NCBI RefSeq assembly: GCF_004353985.1
Contig: NZ_SMOA01000008.1
Coordinates: 1-64,000 of the forward strand
From: Paracraurococcus ruber
GTDB taxonomy: Bacteria > Pseudomonadota > Alphaproteobacteria > Acetobacterales > Acetobacteraceae
Direction of reading: 5' to 3'
DNA: 64,000 nt
Shown: in pieces, positions 33,444-42,487 of the stretch
Numbering within the stretch: position 1 is the stretch's first letter
Layout: every line of letters starts with the position of its first letter
The notes under the pieces: model-generated
Told to the model about the DNA's origin: nothing
The model's database searches: none
What the model saw: the letters and a program-made list of their open reading frames with translations, nothing else
Program-made: the position numbers and the translations under genes

Positions 33444-34592
33444 ATGCCTTTGTCCAGCACCTTCATTCTCGGCATCCAGGATTCCGTTGATGGCGTCTGC
33501 CATCTCGGCACCAAGGCGGCCTATGACGCGGTCGGCCACAATGTCGGCAACCTGGCCTTCCACTATGCGATGACGAAGATCCTGGGCGGCCCCCAGGACT
33601 CGCTGGAATGGCATGTGGATCCCGAGAGGATGAATGCCATGGCGCGGCTGGGCGTGATGCCCTGCGCCAACCAGATCGGCCCGCATGCCGATTACGGCCG
33701 GCTGGCGGACCGCTTCGCCACGCTGCGCATCCCGCTGGTCGCGGTCGGCATGGGCGCCCAGGGCGGCGCCGACTACGCCCTGCCGGAGGTGCCGGAGGGT
33801 ACCCGCCGCTGGATCGAGGAGATCGCCAAGCGGTCGCCGCGCGGCGCGCCGAATATCGGCCTGCGGGGCCCCTTCACGCTGAAGGTGCTGGAGCAATGCG
33901 GCCTGGGCGACCGCGCCGTGGTCACCGGCTGCCCGACGCTCTTCCTCAACCCGGATCCCATGCTCGGCCGGCGCATCGCGGCGAAGGCGGCGAAGCCCTT
34001 CGCGCATGTGGCGATGGCCGCCGGGCACCAGAAGTGGCGGCAGCTTTCCGCGCTGGAAGCCTCGCTGACGCGGATCCTGGACGAGTCCGGCGGATCCTAC
34101 ATCGTGCAGAGCCCGATCGAGATGGTGGCTCTGGCGCGCGGCGAGGCGGACAGCCTGCCCGAGGAGGATCTGGTCGAGCTGCGCGACTATGCGCGGCCGG
34201 GGACGACGCTGGACGAGTTCAAGCGCTGGTCGCGCCGGCATGCCCGCGCCTTCTTCAACATCTCCGAGTGGATGGAGCATCTGCGCGGCGTGGATTTCGT
34301 CGCCGGCACGCGCATCCATGGCATCGTGCTCGCCCTGCAGGCCGGCACGCCCGGCCTGTGCATCGCGCATGACAGCCGCACGCGCGAGCTGTGCGAGACG
34401 ATGGGCGTGCCCTTCATCATGGCCGGGGAGGTCATCAGGGGCACCACGCTGGAGGAGCTGAGGTCGCGCTTCGTCTTCGACGGCGAGGCTTTCGACGCGC
34501 ATCGCCGGGCGATGGCGCGCACCATGGACGGGTTCCTGCAGTCCAACGCGCTGGCGCCTTCCGCCTGGCTGGGCCGCATCATCGGCAGCTAG
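33444..34592 (+). CDS. Polysaccharide pyruvyl transferase family protein
   Basis: A 382-residue protein of the polysaccharide pyruvyl transferase family, which adds pyruvate ketals to surface sugars. ATG 33444 (MPLSSTFILGIQDS) follows GGGAG; the frame upstream has no support. Two Rossmann-like halves are visible: N-terminal VGHNVGNLAFHYAM ... IPLVAVGMGAQGGADYALPE with GLRGPFTLKVLEQCGL, and C-terminal VDFVAGTRIHGIVLALQAGT with SRTRELCETMGVPF. It precedes a glycosyltransferase, with repeat elements filling the gap. Sequence does not fix the acceptor. Confidence 0.85.
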   Translation: MPLSSTFILGIQDSVDGVCHLGTKAAYDAVGHNVGNLAFHYAMTKILGGPQDSLEWHVDPERMNAMARLGVMPCANQIGPHADYGRLADRFATLRIPLVAVGMGAQGGADYALPEVPEGTRRWIEEIAKRSPRGAPNIGLRGPFTLKVLEQCGLGDRAVVTGCPTLFLNPDPMLGRRIAAKAAKPFAHVAMAAGHQKWRQLSALEASLTRILDESGGSYIVQSPIEMVALARGEADSLPEEDLVELRDYARPGTTLDEFKRWSRRHARAFFNISEWMEHLRGVDFVAGTRIHGIVLALQAGTPGLCIAHDSRTRELCETMGVPFIMAGEVIRGTTLEELRSRFVFDGEAFDAHRRAMARTMDGFLQSNALAPSAWLGRIIGS

Positions 34593-34693
34593 GGCAGATC
34601 CCGATCAGGTGGAATCACCTGGTCGGGTGACGATGCTCGTAGATTCAAAAGACGAGAGCGGGTGCCGTGAGCCATGGCGCACGGAAACCGCTC
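34593..34693 (+). repeat. Dispersed ~100-nt two-hairpin repeat, copy C
   Basis: It starts GGCAGATCCCGATC directly after the TAG stop of the pyruvyl-transferase-family gene and ends CACGGAAACCGCTC. The first stem (34600-34627) has CCCGATCAGGT opposite ACCTGGTCGGG with a single T-G pair. It is the closest relative of copy A, sharing long identical blocks around ACGATGCTCG and AAAAGACGAGAGCGG. Confidence 0.85.
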
Positions 34694-34694
34694 C

Positions 34695-34743
34695 AGAGCG
34701 GATCGCGGGAGGGCGTGAACGCCCGGACGCGAGACCCCGCTCT
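34695..34743 (+). repeat. 49-nt hairpin element, copy 1
   Basis: It runs from AGAGCGGATCGCGG to CCCCGCTCT with a central GGGCG-TGAA-CGCCC stem. It has exactly the same length and plan as the elements at 42439-42487 and 54468-54516, and is followed by GCAA as at 42438. It lies immediately after dispersed repeat copy C. Confidence 0.75.
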
Positions 34744-34758
34744 GCAATCAATAGGATG

Positions 34759-34810
34759 GAGCGGCTTGCACGTTCAGAAGAACGCGCCAGCCGCTCTAGG
34801 GCGGATCGCG
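34759..34810 (+). repeat. Compound hairpin and repeat-end remnant
   Basis: GAGCGGCT (34759-34766) pairs with AGCCGCTC (34789-34796), with an inner CGTTC-AGAA-GAACG stem, giving a two-part hairpin. It is followed by CTAGGGCGGATCGCG (34796-34810), the terminal sequence of the 49-nt element, here without a second arm. The rest of the gap to 34973 holds nothing recognisable. Confidence 0.6.
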
Positions 34811-34973
34811 GCGCGGCCGGACCGCCGCGCCACCTGCCGCCGCGACACGATCAATGAGCAGGGGCGGCCCGCGTGTTCCGGTGAATGCGCAAGGCAGTCC
34901 CGGCGGCCGGGATGTTCCCCCCGGCCGCGCCTTTCCCGCCGGGCGCGCGCCCGCATTCTTCCCAGGAGCCGCC

Positions 34974-35831
34974 ATGGCCGCCCCGCCGCGCATCTGCGTC
35001 CTCACCAATGTCTTCAACGAGGCCTTCAACCTGCCGATCTGGGAGAGGCACTATGCCCGGCAGCTGCCCGGCGCGACGCGGCTGGTGCTGGACGACGGCA
35101 GCACCGACGGGTCGATCGCGGCGCTGCGCCCGGACACCTCGGTGCTGCGCCTGCCGCGGTCCCGCTTCGACGACTGGAAGCGGGCCAACTTCGTCGCCGA
35201 CATGACCCAGGCGCTGCTGCGCAATTTCGACGCGGTGATCTGCACCGATGCGGACGAGTTGCTGCTGGCCGACCCGCGGCGGCATGCCAGCCTGGCGGAA
35301 TTCCTGGCAGAGGACCGGCGGGATGCGGTGACGGCGCTCGGGCTCAACCTGGTGCAGAAGCTGGGCGCCGAGGATCCCTTCGACGCGACGCAGCCCATCC
35401 TGCGGCAGCGCCGGCACGTTCAGTTCGTCTCCCCCATGTGCAAGACGCTGGTGACCCGCCGGCCCATCCGCTGGACCGGCGGCTTCCATGGCAGCACCGC
35501 GGCGCCGGATTTCGGCGGCCTCTACCTGCTGCATCTCCGTTGGATCGACCTCGGCGAATGCCTGCAGCGGCTGCGGACGACGCGGGCCGTCGAATGGCTG
35601 GACCCGAATGCGCGGAGCCACCACAAGGCGGATTATGCGCAGTTCCTGAAGAACTACCTGGAGTTCGATCGCTGGCCGGTGGAAGCCGGCGCCGACTTCG
35701 CCTTCGAAGGCGAGGTGGCGGCGATGCGGCAGCGCGGCTGGATCGAACAGGGGATGCATCGCCTGCCGCAGGATGTGCGCCCGCAGGTGCTGCTCACCCT
35801 GCCGGACTGGTTCGCCCCGGACCTGATCTGA
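34974..35831 (+). CDS. Glycosyltransferase family 2-like protein
   Basis: A 285-residue glycosyltransferase of the GT-A fold, in the group annotated as glycosyl transferase family 2 / DUF23-like. The start at 34974 has AGGAG at good spacing. The N-terminus CVLTNVFNEAFNLPIWERHY gives the nucleotide-binding strand, LVLDDGSTDGS follows, and ICTDADELLLAD supplies the DxD-type metal site near residue 87. A late FHGSTAAPDFGGLYLLHLRW resembles the acceptor-side His motif. It lies among Kdo and pyruvyl-transferase genes, so a surface polysaccharide role is likely. Confidence 0.85.
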   Translation: MAAPPRICVLTNVFNEAFNLPIWERHYARQLPGATRLVLDDGSTDGSIAALRPDTSVLRLPRSRFDDWKRANFVADMTQALLRNFDAVICTDADELLLADPRRHASLAEFLAEDRRDAVTALGLNLVQKLGAEDPFDATQPILRQRRHVQFVSPMCKTLVTRRPIRWTGGFHGSTAAPDFGGLYLLHLRWIDLGECLQRLRTTRAVEWLDPNARSHHKADYAQFLKNYLEFDRWPVEAGADFAFEGEVAAMRQRGWIEQGMHRLPQDVRPQVLLTLPDWFAPDLI

Positions 35832-35835
35832 CCAC

Positions 35836-35858
35836 GCCCGCCCCGGGGGCTGGCGGGC
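35836..35858. terminator. GC hairpin after the glycosyltransferase gene
   Basis: GCCCGCC (35836-35842) and GGCGGGC (35852-35858) form a perfect 7-bp stem with a 9-nt loop, four bases past the stop and ahead of repeat copy D. The genes on both sides converge here. Confidence 0.45.
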
Positions 35859-35877
35859 AGGCCGGCCTTCGGCGCCC

Positions 35878-35980
35878 GAGCAGATCCCGCTCAGGCGGCA
35901 TCACCTGCGCGGGTGACGATGCGCGTCCACTCAAGTGACCAGGGCGGTTGCCGTGCGCCGTGGCGAACCGAAGCCGTCCT
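35878..35980 (+). repeat. Dispersed ~100-nt two-hairpin repeat, copy D
   Basis: It begins GAGCAGATCCCGCTCAGGC and ends GAAGCCGTCCT, reaching into the TAG stop of kdsD on the other strand. In the first stem an A-T pair of copy A is replaced by C-G on both sides, a compensatory change. The second stem, around GCCGTG, and the GGGCGGTTGCCGTGCGCC block are shared with copy B. Confidence 0.8.
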
Positions 35981-36989
35981 AGGCGACGCCGGCGGCCAGC
36001 AGGGCGTGCATGTGCAGCGCGCCGACCGGCCGGTCGTCCTCCACCGCGATCAGCACGGAGATCTTGCGCTCGTTCATCAGCGCCAGCGCGGCGCTGGCCA
36101 GCATCGCCGGCGCCACGCTGCGCGGCGCGCGGGTCATGATGTCGGCGGCATGGCGGGCCATGATGTCCGGGCCCATATGCCGCCGCAGGTCGCCATCGGT
36201 GATGATGCCGGCCAGCGCGCCGGAGTCGTCGACGACGATGGCGCAGCCCAGGTTGTGACCGGTCATCGCCACGATGACCGCGCCCATGGCGTCCCCCGGC
36301 CGCACCAGCGGCAGGTCCGGCGCGTGCTTCATCAGGTCGCCCACCGTCAGCAGCTGCGCGCCCAGCTTGCCGCCGGGATGGAACTGGTGGAACAGCGCCG
36401 GGGTGAAGCCGCGCTTTTCCAGCAGCGCCACGGCGATGGCGTCGCCCAACGCGAGCTGCAGCGTGGTGGAGCTGGTCGGCGCCAGCCCGTGCGGGCAGGC
36501 TTCCTCGACCTTGGGCAGGATCAGCGCGACATCGGCGGCGCGGCCCAGGGCGCTGGCCGCGCCGCTGGTCATGGCGATCAGCGGCACCTGGTGGCGGCGC
36601 GAGTAGTGGATGATGTCGCGCAGCTCCGCCGTCTCGCCGGACCAGGACAGCGCCAGGATGACATCGCCGGAGGTGACCATGCCAAGGTCGCCATGGCTGG
36701 CCTCGGCCGGGTGCAGGAAGAAGCAGGGCGTGCCGGTGCTGGCCAGCGTCGCGGTGATCTTGCCGCCCACATGGCCGCTCTTGCCCATGCCGGTCACCAC
36801 CAGGCGGCCGCGGGCGGCGTGGATGGTCTCGACGGCGCGGATGAAGGCCTCGCCCAGCGCGCCCTCCAGCGCCGCCTGCAGGGCGCCGAGGCCGGCGGCC
36901 TCGATGGCGATGGTCCGCAGCCCGGCGGCGCGGATCGCCGCCGCATCGGCCGGCGCCTGGCGCAGCGCCGCCGCGGAGGCCGGGCTCAT
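35979..36989 (-). CDS. kdsD: D-arabinose 5-phosphate isomerase (KdsD/KpsF/GutQ family)
   Basis: A 336-residue enzyme that makes D-arabinose 5-phosphate from ribulose 5-phosphate, the first step to Kdo. An N-terminal SIS domain shows [34 protein letters not shown] and [13 protein letters not shown]. Two CBS repeats follow from about residue 215 ([20 protein letters not shown] and [20 protein letters not shown]). Its ATG overlaps the kdsB stop (ATGA). The TAG stop is formed at the edge of repeat copy D. The order kdsA-kdsB-kdsD makes this a Kdo operon. Confidence 0.94.
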   Translation of the reverse strand: MSPASAAALRQAPADAAAIRAAGLRTIAIEAAGLGALQAALEGALGEAFIRAVETIHAARGRLVVTGMGKSGHVGGKITATLASTGTPCFFLHPAEASHGDLGMVTSGDVILALSWSGETAELRDIIHYSRRHQVPLIAMTSGAASALGRAADVALILPKVEEACPHGLAPTSSTTLQLALGDAIAVALLEKRGFTPALFHQFHPGGKLGAQLLTVGDLMKHAPDLPLVRPGDAMGAVIVAMTGHNLGCAIVVDDSGALAGIITDGDLRRHMGPDIMARHAADIMTRAPRSVAPAMLASAALALMNERKISVLIAVEDDRPVGALHMHALLAAGVA

Positions 36990-37726
36990 GCCGCCGCGCC
37001 CGGCGCCAGCATGCGCCGCGCCTTCTCCAGGTCGGCGGGCGTGTCCACGCCCAGCGGCACCTCCGCCACCTCCATCGCGTCGATCCGCATGCCGGCCTCC
37101 AGCGCCCGCAGCTGCTCCAATTTCTCCCGTTGCTCGAGCGGGGAGGGGGGCAGGGCGACGAAGCGGTCCAGCGCCGTGCGGCGCCAGGCATAGAGGCCGA
37201 TATGGTGCCACAGCACGCCATCGCCCCAGGGCGCGGTGGCGCGGGTGAAGTACAGTGCGCGGTGCCGGCCGCCGCCCAGCGCGGTGCCGATGAACTTCAC
37301 CACATGCGAGGCGGTCCGGTCGGCCTCTTCGCGGATCCCGGCGATCAGCGTCGCCAGCGAGACCTCGACATCCGCCATCGGCTGCAGGGATGCGCGGACG
37401 GCGCCCGGCGAGATGGTCGGCAGGTCGCCCTGGACATTGACCAGCACGTCGTGCCGGCCATCGGGGTCGAGCCTGCCCAGCGCCTCATGGATGCGGTCGG
37501 AGCCGGAGGCGTGATGCGTGCCCGTCATCACCGCCAGCCCGCCATGGTCGCGGACGGCGTCGGCGATCGCCGGCGTGTCGGTGGCGACCGCGACCGGCCC
37601 CACATCCGCTTCCTGCGCCCGCTTCAGGACATGCACGATCATCGGCAGGCCATGGATGTCCAGCAGCGGCTTGTCCGGCAGCCGCGTGGCGGCCAGCCGG
37701 GCCGGAATCAGCACCAGCGGGTTCAT
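36986..37726 (-). CDS. kdsB: 3-deoxy-manno-octulosonate cytidylyltransferase (CMP-Kdo synthetase)
   Basis: A 246-residue enzyme that activates Kdo with CTP. It shows the N-terminal [24 protein letters not shown] nucleotide-binding loop, [26 protein letters not shown] and [12 protein letters not shown], all standard for KdsB. It overlaps kdsA (ATGA) upstream and kdsD (ATGA) downstream, so the three genes are translationally coupled. It acts in the cytosol before Kdo transfer to lipid A. Confidence 0.96.
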   Translation of the reverse strand: MNPLVLIPARLAATRLPDKPLLDIHGLPMIVHVLKRAQEADVGPVAVATDTPAIADAVRDHGGLAVMTGTHHASGSDRIHEALGRLDPDGRHDVLVNVQGDLPTISPGAVRASLQPMADVEVSLATLIAGIREEADRTASHVVKFIGTALGGGRHRALYFTRATAPWGDGVLWHHIGLYAWRRTALDRFVALPPSPLEQREKLEQLRALEAGMRIDAMEVAEVPLGVDTPADLEKARRMLAPGAAA

Positions 37727-38583
37727 GCGGGCAGCACGATCCGGCGCGCCTTCGCCACCGCGTCGAAGGCCATCAGGTCCTCGATCAGCGCCGGGAAGTC
37801 GCGCAGCGGCACCATGTTCGGCCCGTCGGACGGGGCGCGCTCCGGCGCCTCATGCGTTTCGATGAACAGGCCGGCGACGCCGACCGCGACGGCGGCGCGC
37901 GCCAGCACCGGCACGAATTCCCGCTGCCCGCCGGAGGCGCCGCCAAGGCCGCCCGGCTGCTGCACCGAATGCGTGGCGTCGAACACCACCGGCGTGCCCA
38001 TCGCCGCCATCTGCGGCAGGCCGCGCATGTCGGTCACCAGGGTGTTGTAGCCGAAGCTCGTGCCGCGCTCGGTCGTCAGGACGTTGGGATTGCCGGATCC
38101 GGTGACCTTGGCGATCACGTTCTTCATGTCCCAGGGCGCCAGGAACTGGCCCTTCTTGATGTTCACCACCCGGCCGGTGACGGCGGCGGCGACCAGCAGG
38201 TCCGTCTGGCGGCAGAGGAAGGCGGGGATCTGCAGCACATCCGCCACCTCGGCGACCGGGGCGCATTGCCCGGTCTCGTGGACATCGGTCAGCACCGGCA
38301 GGCCGAAGCGGTCCTTCACCTCGGCGAAGACCTCCAGCGCCTTGGCCATGCCGATCCCGCGGGCGCCGGCCAGGCTGGTGCGGTTCGCCTTGTCGTAGGA
38401 CGCCTTGAACACCAGGCCGATGCCGAGCCGGGTGGCGATGCCGCGCAGCGCCTCCGCCATCTCCAGCGCATGCGCGCGGCTTTCCATCTGGCAGGGTCCG
38501 GCGATCAGCGCCAGGGGCGCGTCATTGGCGAAGCGCACCTGGCCGAGCGTGACGACGGGCGAGGGGGACTCGATGTTCGACAT
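37723..38583 (-). CDS. kdsA: 3-deoxy-8-phosphooctulonate synthase
   Basis: A 286-residue aldolase joining phosphoenolpyruvate and arabinose 5-phosphate to give Kdo 8-phosphate. Markers are [75 protein letters not shown] and [13 protein letters not shown]. Cys in AGPCQ and the Asn/Cys pattern could be compared to separate metal and non-metal classes. It is the first gene of the kdsA-kdsB-kdsD operon. A promoter presumably lies in the 156-bp gap ahead, but none is clear. Confidence 0.96.
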   Translation of the reverse strand: MSNIESPSPVVTLGQVRFANDAPLALIAGPCQMESRAHALEMAEALRGIATRLGIGLVFKASYDKANRTSLAGARGIGMAKALEVFAEVKDRFGLPVLTDVHETGQCAPVAEVADVLQIPAFLCRQTDLLVAAAVTGRVVNIKKGQFLAPWDMKNVIAKVTGSGNPNVLTTERGTSFGYNTLVTDMRGLPQMAAMGTPVVFDATHSVQQPGGLGGASGGQREFVPVLARAAVAVGVAGLFIETHEAPERAPSDGPNMVPLRDFPALIEDLMAFDAVAKARRIVLPA

Positions 38584-38739
38584 GTGCTGCCGGCGCCGGG
38601 CCCCGCGCGGAGCCCGCCACCGCCTTCCGGTTGCCGGCCCGGGTCGGGCGCTGGCCCGCCGAGCCCTGGGCGCTGCATGTAGGGTATGGCGGCGGCCGGC
38701 GAAAGCCCGCGCGCCCGGGCCGGCAAGGCCGCGGCAGCG

Positions 38740-39192
38740 TCAGCCGTGCCGCCGGGCGTCCAGGGAGAAGCGGCCTGGCCCGACCAGGCCGAGCACCAGG
38801 AAGCCGCCAGCGATGCCCAGGTTCTTCAGGAACTGCGTCATCTGACCGTTGAACTGCTGTGCCTGGGTGGCCGCGTCGAACTCCCAGAAGCGGTGCCCGG
38901 ACAACGCCGTCAGCACCGTGAAGCCGGCCAGCGCGAGGGCCACCCAGCGGGCGCGGACGCCGAGGAGCAGGAGCAGCGGCAGCAGCAGCTCCGTGGCGAT
39001 CACCAGCCAGACCAGGATGCCGGGCATCGGCAGGCCGAGGCTGCCGAGGTAGCCCGCCGTGCGGCCCGGATTCGACAGCTTCATCCAGCCGGAGACCAGG
39101 AACAGCGCGACGAGCATCACCCGCGCGAGCAGCAGGCCGAGGTCCTGCGTGGCGGGCGCGGCGGCGGGGCGGGCGGCGAGGTCGGACGGCAT
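38740..39192 (-). CDS. DoxX-family membrane protein
   Basis: A 150-residue inner-membrane protein with about four hydrophobic helices. The family signature LLLARVMLVALFLVSGWMKL opens the domain and FLKNLGIAGGFLVLGLVGPGRFSLDARR closes it. An Ala/Pro-rich 17-residue leader precedes helix 1. DoxX-like proteins occur as quinone-linked or redox partners, but most single copies are unassigned. It stands alone between kdsA and spoVR genes. Confidence 0.88.
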   Translation of the reverse strand: MPSDLAARPAAAPATQDLGLLLARVMLVALFLVSGWMKLSNPGRTAGYLGSLGLPMPGILVWLVIATELLLPLLLLLGVRARWVALALAGFTVLTALSGHRFWEFDAATQAQQFNGQMTQFLKNLGIAGGFLVLGLVGPGRFSLDARRHG

Positions 39193-39224
39193 GCGGCACT
39201 CCGGTCTGGATGGGCTGCCGCAGC

Positions 39225-39240
39225 CTAGAGCGGATCGCGC
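39225..39240 (+). repeat. Remnant end of the 49-nt element
   Basis: CTAGAGCGGATCGCGC matches the left end of the 49-nt hairpin elements, including the CTAG edge; the right arm is missing or diverged. It lies upstream of the DoxX gene in a 275-bp gap (39193-39467) with no other feature. Confidence 0.5.
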
Positions 39241-39467
39241 AGCGACGGGACTCCACCGGATATCCGCCCGTCGAGGCGGTGCGGCCCGCCGCCTCGAAGC
39301 CTGGCCGAAGCGTACCGGACCGTCCCGCCGTGCATCCGGCCTGCCTGGGGCAAGGGAATGTCAGCGGCGGGCGAACCCCCGCCGCGACTCGCCGCCCGAT
39401 ACCCGCCGCCCGGATCCCGCCCCGGGGGCCACGCGGGCCACCGCGGCCGGCCATGCCGGCTCGCCGT

Positions 39468-41006
39468 TCAGCGCGGCGGGCTCACCGCATGCTCGCGCAG
39501 GCTGGCGCCGGAGACCGGGTCCACCTCCCGCAACAGCACGTCGTAGCTCCAGAGGCTGGCGAGGTGGCGCAGCACCTGCCGCGCTTCCTGCTCCTCCAGC
39601 AGGCGGCCGCTGGCCACCCGGTGCTCGAGGATCAGCTTGCGGTCGCCGCCGAGGTCCACATCCACCACCTGGATGTCGGGATCCTGCCAGGCGGGATCGT
39701 ACTGCTTCGCCAGCGACCGGCGCAGGCGGCGATAGCCGCGCTCGTCATGCATGGCGTCCACCCGCAGCACCGGCTGGCCGGCATCGTCGACGATGTGGAA
39801 CAGCTTCAGCTTGCGCATTAGTGCCGGGCTGAGGAATTGCAGGATGAAGCTCTCGTCGCGGAACTCGGCCCAGCCATGGCGCAGGATGGGCATCGGGTCG
39901 CCGCAGCCGGCGAAGTCGGGGAACCACTGCCGGTCCTCCGTCGTCGGCTCCCGGCAGATGCGCTCGATATCCTCCATCATGGCGAAGCCCAGCGCATAGG
40001 GGTTCATGCCCGAATAGCGCTGGTCGTCGAAATCCGGCTGCATGACGACGGAGGAATGGCTGTGCAGCCATTCCAGCATGTTGCCGTCGCTAATCCGCCC
40101 CTGCTCGTGCAGGCGGGTGAGGATGCGGTGATGCGTGTAGGTCGCGCAGCCCTCGTTCATCATCTTGGTCTGGCGCTGCGGGTGGAAATACTGCGCCACG
40201 TTGCGGACGATGCGGAGGATCTCGCGCTGCCAGGGGGCCAGGCGCGGCGCCGACTTCTCGAGGAAGTAGAGGATGTTCTCCTGCGGCAGCTGCAGCAGGG
40301 CACGACGCCGCTCCTCGTCGCCGCGGGCGGCGGGCTGACTCGCCTTCTCCGGCAGGGTGGACCAGAGGACGTTATACATCTTCTCGTCGTGCTCGCGCCG
40401 CTCGCGCTCGCGCTTCTGCTCGCTCAGCAGGTCGGGGGCGCGGCGGCGGTGGCGGTGCACGCCGTAATTCATCAGCGCATGCGCCGAGTCGAGCACCCTC
40501 TCGACCGCCAGCTCGCCATGCTGCTCCTCGCAGGACTGGACGTAGCCCTTGGCGAATTCCAAGTAGTCCAAGATGCCCTTGGCATCCGTCCATTGCCGGA
40601 ACAGCTCGTTGTTCTTGAAGAAGTGGTTGTGGCCGAAGGCGGCGTGGGCGATCACCAGCGCCTGCATCGTCGCCGTGTTCTCCTCCATGACGTAGGAGAC
40701 GCAGGGGTCGGAGTTGATGACGATCTCATAGGCCAGGCCGCGCAGGCCCTTGCGGTACAGCGCCTCGTGCTGCGCGAAATGCTTGCCGAAGGACCAGTGC
40801 CGGTAGAAGAGCGGCAGGCCGGTGCTGGCATAGGCGTCCAGCATCTGCTCGGCGCTGATCACCTCGATCCGGTTTGGATACCAGTCGAGGCCGAGCTCCT
40901 CCCCGGCGATCTCGGCGCAGGCATCGTGCACCCGCATCAGGGTGTTGAAGTCCCACTCGGCGCCCTCGTAGAGCAGGCGGCTCTCGGGCTTGACGACGAT
41001 GTTCAT
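39468..41006 (-). CDS. SpoVR family protein (YcgB-like)
   Basis: A 512-residue SpoVR/YcgB-type protein of unresolved biochemical function. Family blocks are WDFNTLMRVHDACAEIAGEE, FYRHWSFGKHFAQHEALYRKGLRGLAYEIVINSDPCVSYVMEENT (here split as HWSFGKHF and INSDPCVSYVMEEN), AHAAFGHNHFFKNN, MNEGCATYTHHRIL and SGMNPYALGFAMMEDIERIC. It is the third gene of a PrkA-YeaH-SpoVR set; in enterobacteria these are linked to stationary-phase and nitrogen stress. The start was taken at 41006, 43 bp after the YeaH stop. Confidence 0.95.
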   Translation of the reverse strand: MNIVVKPESRLLYEGAEWDFNTLMRVHDACAEIAGEELGLDWYPNRIEVISAEQMLDAYASTGLPLFYRHWSFGKHFAQHEALYRKGLRGLAYEIVINSDPCVSYVMEENTATMQALVIAHAAFGHNHFFKNNELFRQWTDAKGILDYLEFAKGYVQSCEEQHGELAVERVLDSAHALMNYGVHRHRRRAPDLLSEQKRERERREHDEKMYNVLWSTLPEKASQPAARGDEERRRALLQLPQENILYFLEKSAPRLAPWQREILRIVRNVAQYFHPQRQTKMMNEGCATYTHHRILTRLHEQGRISDGNMLEWLHSHSSVVMQPDFDDQRYSGMNPYALGFAMMEDIERICREPTTEDRQWFPDFAGCGDPMPILRHGWAEFRDESFILQFLSPALMRKLKLFHIVDDAGQPVLRVDAMHDERGYRRLRRSLAKQYDPAWQDPDIQVVDVDLGGDRKLILEHRVASGRLLEEQEARQVLRHLASLWSYDVLLREVDPVSGASLREHAVSPPR

Positions 41007-41049
41007 GCCGGGCTCTCGATGCTGGAGGGACGGGGGAAGGCCGGCGCGG

Positions 41050-42357
41050 TCACGCCGTCGCCCCCTCCACGACGCCGCGCTTGGCGAAGAGCTCGCGGAA
41101 CACCTGGAAGATCTCCCGCCGGTGGCGCACCTTCTTCATGGCCAGCGGCGCCCCGGCATTCACCAGCGCCTCGTAGGTCCGCCAGAGATCGGTCGGGCCG
41201 CGCGGGAAGCCGGGGATGCCATGTTCGCCCTCCCGCCCCACCTCGATATAGGCATAGTACTGGCAGGCCGGCAGGATGGTATCCACCAGCAGTCGGGCGG
41301 TCTTCTGGCTGTCCCCGGCCGCGTTGTCGCCGTCCGAGGCCTGGGCGGCGTAGATGTTCCACTCGTTCGGCGGGTAGCGGTCGGCGACCACCTTGCGCAT
41401 CTCTTCGAGGGCGGTCGAGACCAGGGTGCCGCCGGTTTCCCGGCTGTGGAAGAAGGTCTCCTCGTCCACCTCGCTCGCTTCATGCGTGTGGCGGATGAAG
41501 ACGAGCTCCACATGCTTGTACCGCCGCTGCAGGAATATATACAGCAGCGTGTAGAAGCGCTTGGCGAGGTCCTTCATGTCCTCGGTCATCGAGCCGGAGA
41601 CATCCATCAGGCAGAACATCACGGCCTGGGCGACCGGCCGCGGCACCGGCTCGAAGCGCCGGTAGCGAACATCGATTGGGTCGATATAGGGGATGCGGCG
41701 GGTGCGGAGCAGCTGCTTCTCGAGTTCAGCCCGCAGCGCCAGCACCCGCTCGGCATGGTCCGGCTGGCCTTCCAGCGCGGCGATCTCGGCTTCCAGCGCC
41801 TCCACCTCCTCCGGCTTCGGGCGCCGCAGCGCGATCCGGCGGGAGAGGCTGTTGCGCATGGTGCGCGCGAGGGAGAGATTGGCCGGCGTGCCGGAGACGG
41901 AATAGCCCGCCCGCTGCCAGGCCGGGTCGGCCCCGTCCACCAGCCGGCGCTTGGCCATGTCCGGCAGTTCGAGGTCGTCGAGGAAGAGGGAGAGGAATTC
42001 CTCCCGGCTCAGGACGAAGCGGAAGGCATCCTCCCCGCTGCCGTCGGGCGAGCCTTCCGAACCGCCGCCACCGCCGCCGCCGCCGGGCGGCCGCGGGATC
42101 TCGTCGCCTTCCTTGTATTCCTTGTTCCCGGGCAGGACATGGTCCCGGATGCCGCCCTGGCCGAGGTGGAAGGAGGGCTCCCGAATGCCATGCAGGGGGA
42201 TGCTGACCTCCCCCCCCTCATCGGCCGAGCGGATATCCCGCTTGGCCGAGGCGTCGCGCACGGCTTCCTGCACCAAACTCTTGGCCCGGCGCAGGAAGCG
42301 TTGCCGGTTCGGGAGGCTGCGGCCGCTGGGATTGAGACGGCGGTCCAGAATCTGCAT
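41050..42357 (-). CDS. YeaH/YhbH family (DUF444) protein
   Basis: A 435-residue protein with a C-terminal von Willebrand A-like domain. The start at 42357 gives MQILDRRLNPSGRSLPNRQRF, matching the family N-terminus, with GGAAGG 12 bases upstream; ATG 42426 would add 23 residues and falls beside a repeat. A glycine/histidine-poor, glycine-rich loop (PPGGGGGGGGSE) lies near residue 100. The MIDAS-type motif is MFCLMDVSGSMTEDMKDL, followed by VELVFIRHTHEASEVDEETFF. Works with PrkA and SpoVR in an unknown stress function. Confidence 0.93.
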   Translation of the reverse strand: MQILDRRLNPSGRSLPNRQRFLRRAKSLVQEAVRDASAKRDIRSADEGGEVSIPLHGIREPSFHLGQGGIRDHVLPGNKEYKEGDEIPRPPGGGGGGGGSEGSPDGSGEDAFRFVLSREEFLSLFLDDLELPDMAKRRLVDGADPAWQRAGYSVSGTPANLSLARTMRNSLSRRIALRRPKPEEVEALEAEIAALEGQPDHAERVLALRAELEKQLLRTRRIPYIDPIDVRYRRFEPVPRPVAQAVMFCLMDVSGSMTEDMKDLAKRFYTLLYIFLQRRYKHVELVFIRHTHEASEVDEETFFHSRETGGTLVSTALEEMRKVVADRYPPNEWNIYAAQASDGDNAAGDSQKTARLLVDTILPACQYYAYIEVGREGEHGIPGFPRGPTDLWRTYEALVNAGAPLAMKKVRHRREIFQVFRELFAKRGVVEGATA

Positions 42358-42438
42358 GCGGCGGCGTGCCTTCCGGGGTCTGCTGCTGGAGCGGCCGGCA
42401 TCCTTGGGCCTGGCCAGCCGCCCCATCTTGTTGTTTGC

Positions 42439-42487
42439 AGAGCGGATTCACGCTCCCGGCCCTGTCGAGCCCTGCGCGATCCGCCCT
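42439..42487 (-). repeat. 49-nt hairpin element, copy 2
   Basis: Read on the minus strand it runs AGGGCGGATCGCGC to GCGTGAATCCGCTCT, followed by GCAA. It overlaps the last bases of the prkA TAG stop and fills most of the gap to YeaH. The central stem is weaker than in copies 1 and 3. Confidence 0.75.
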
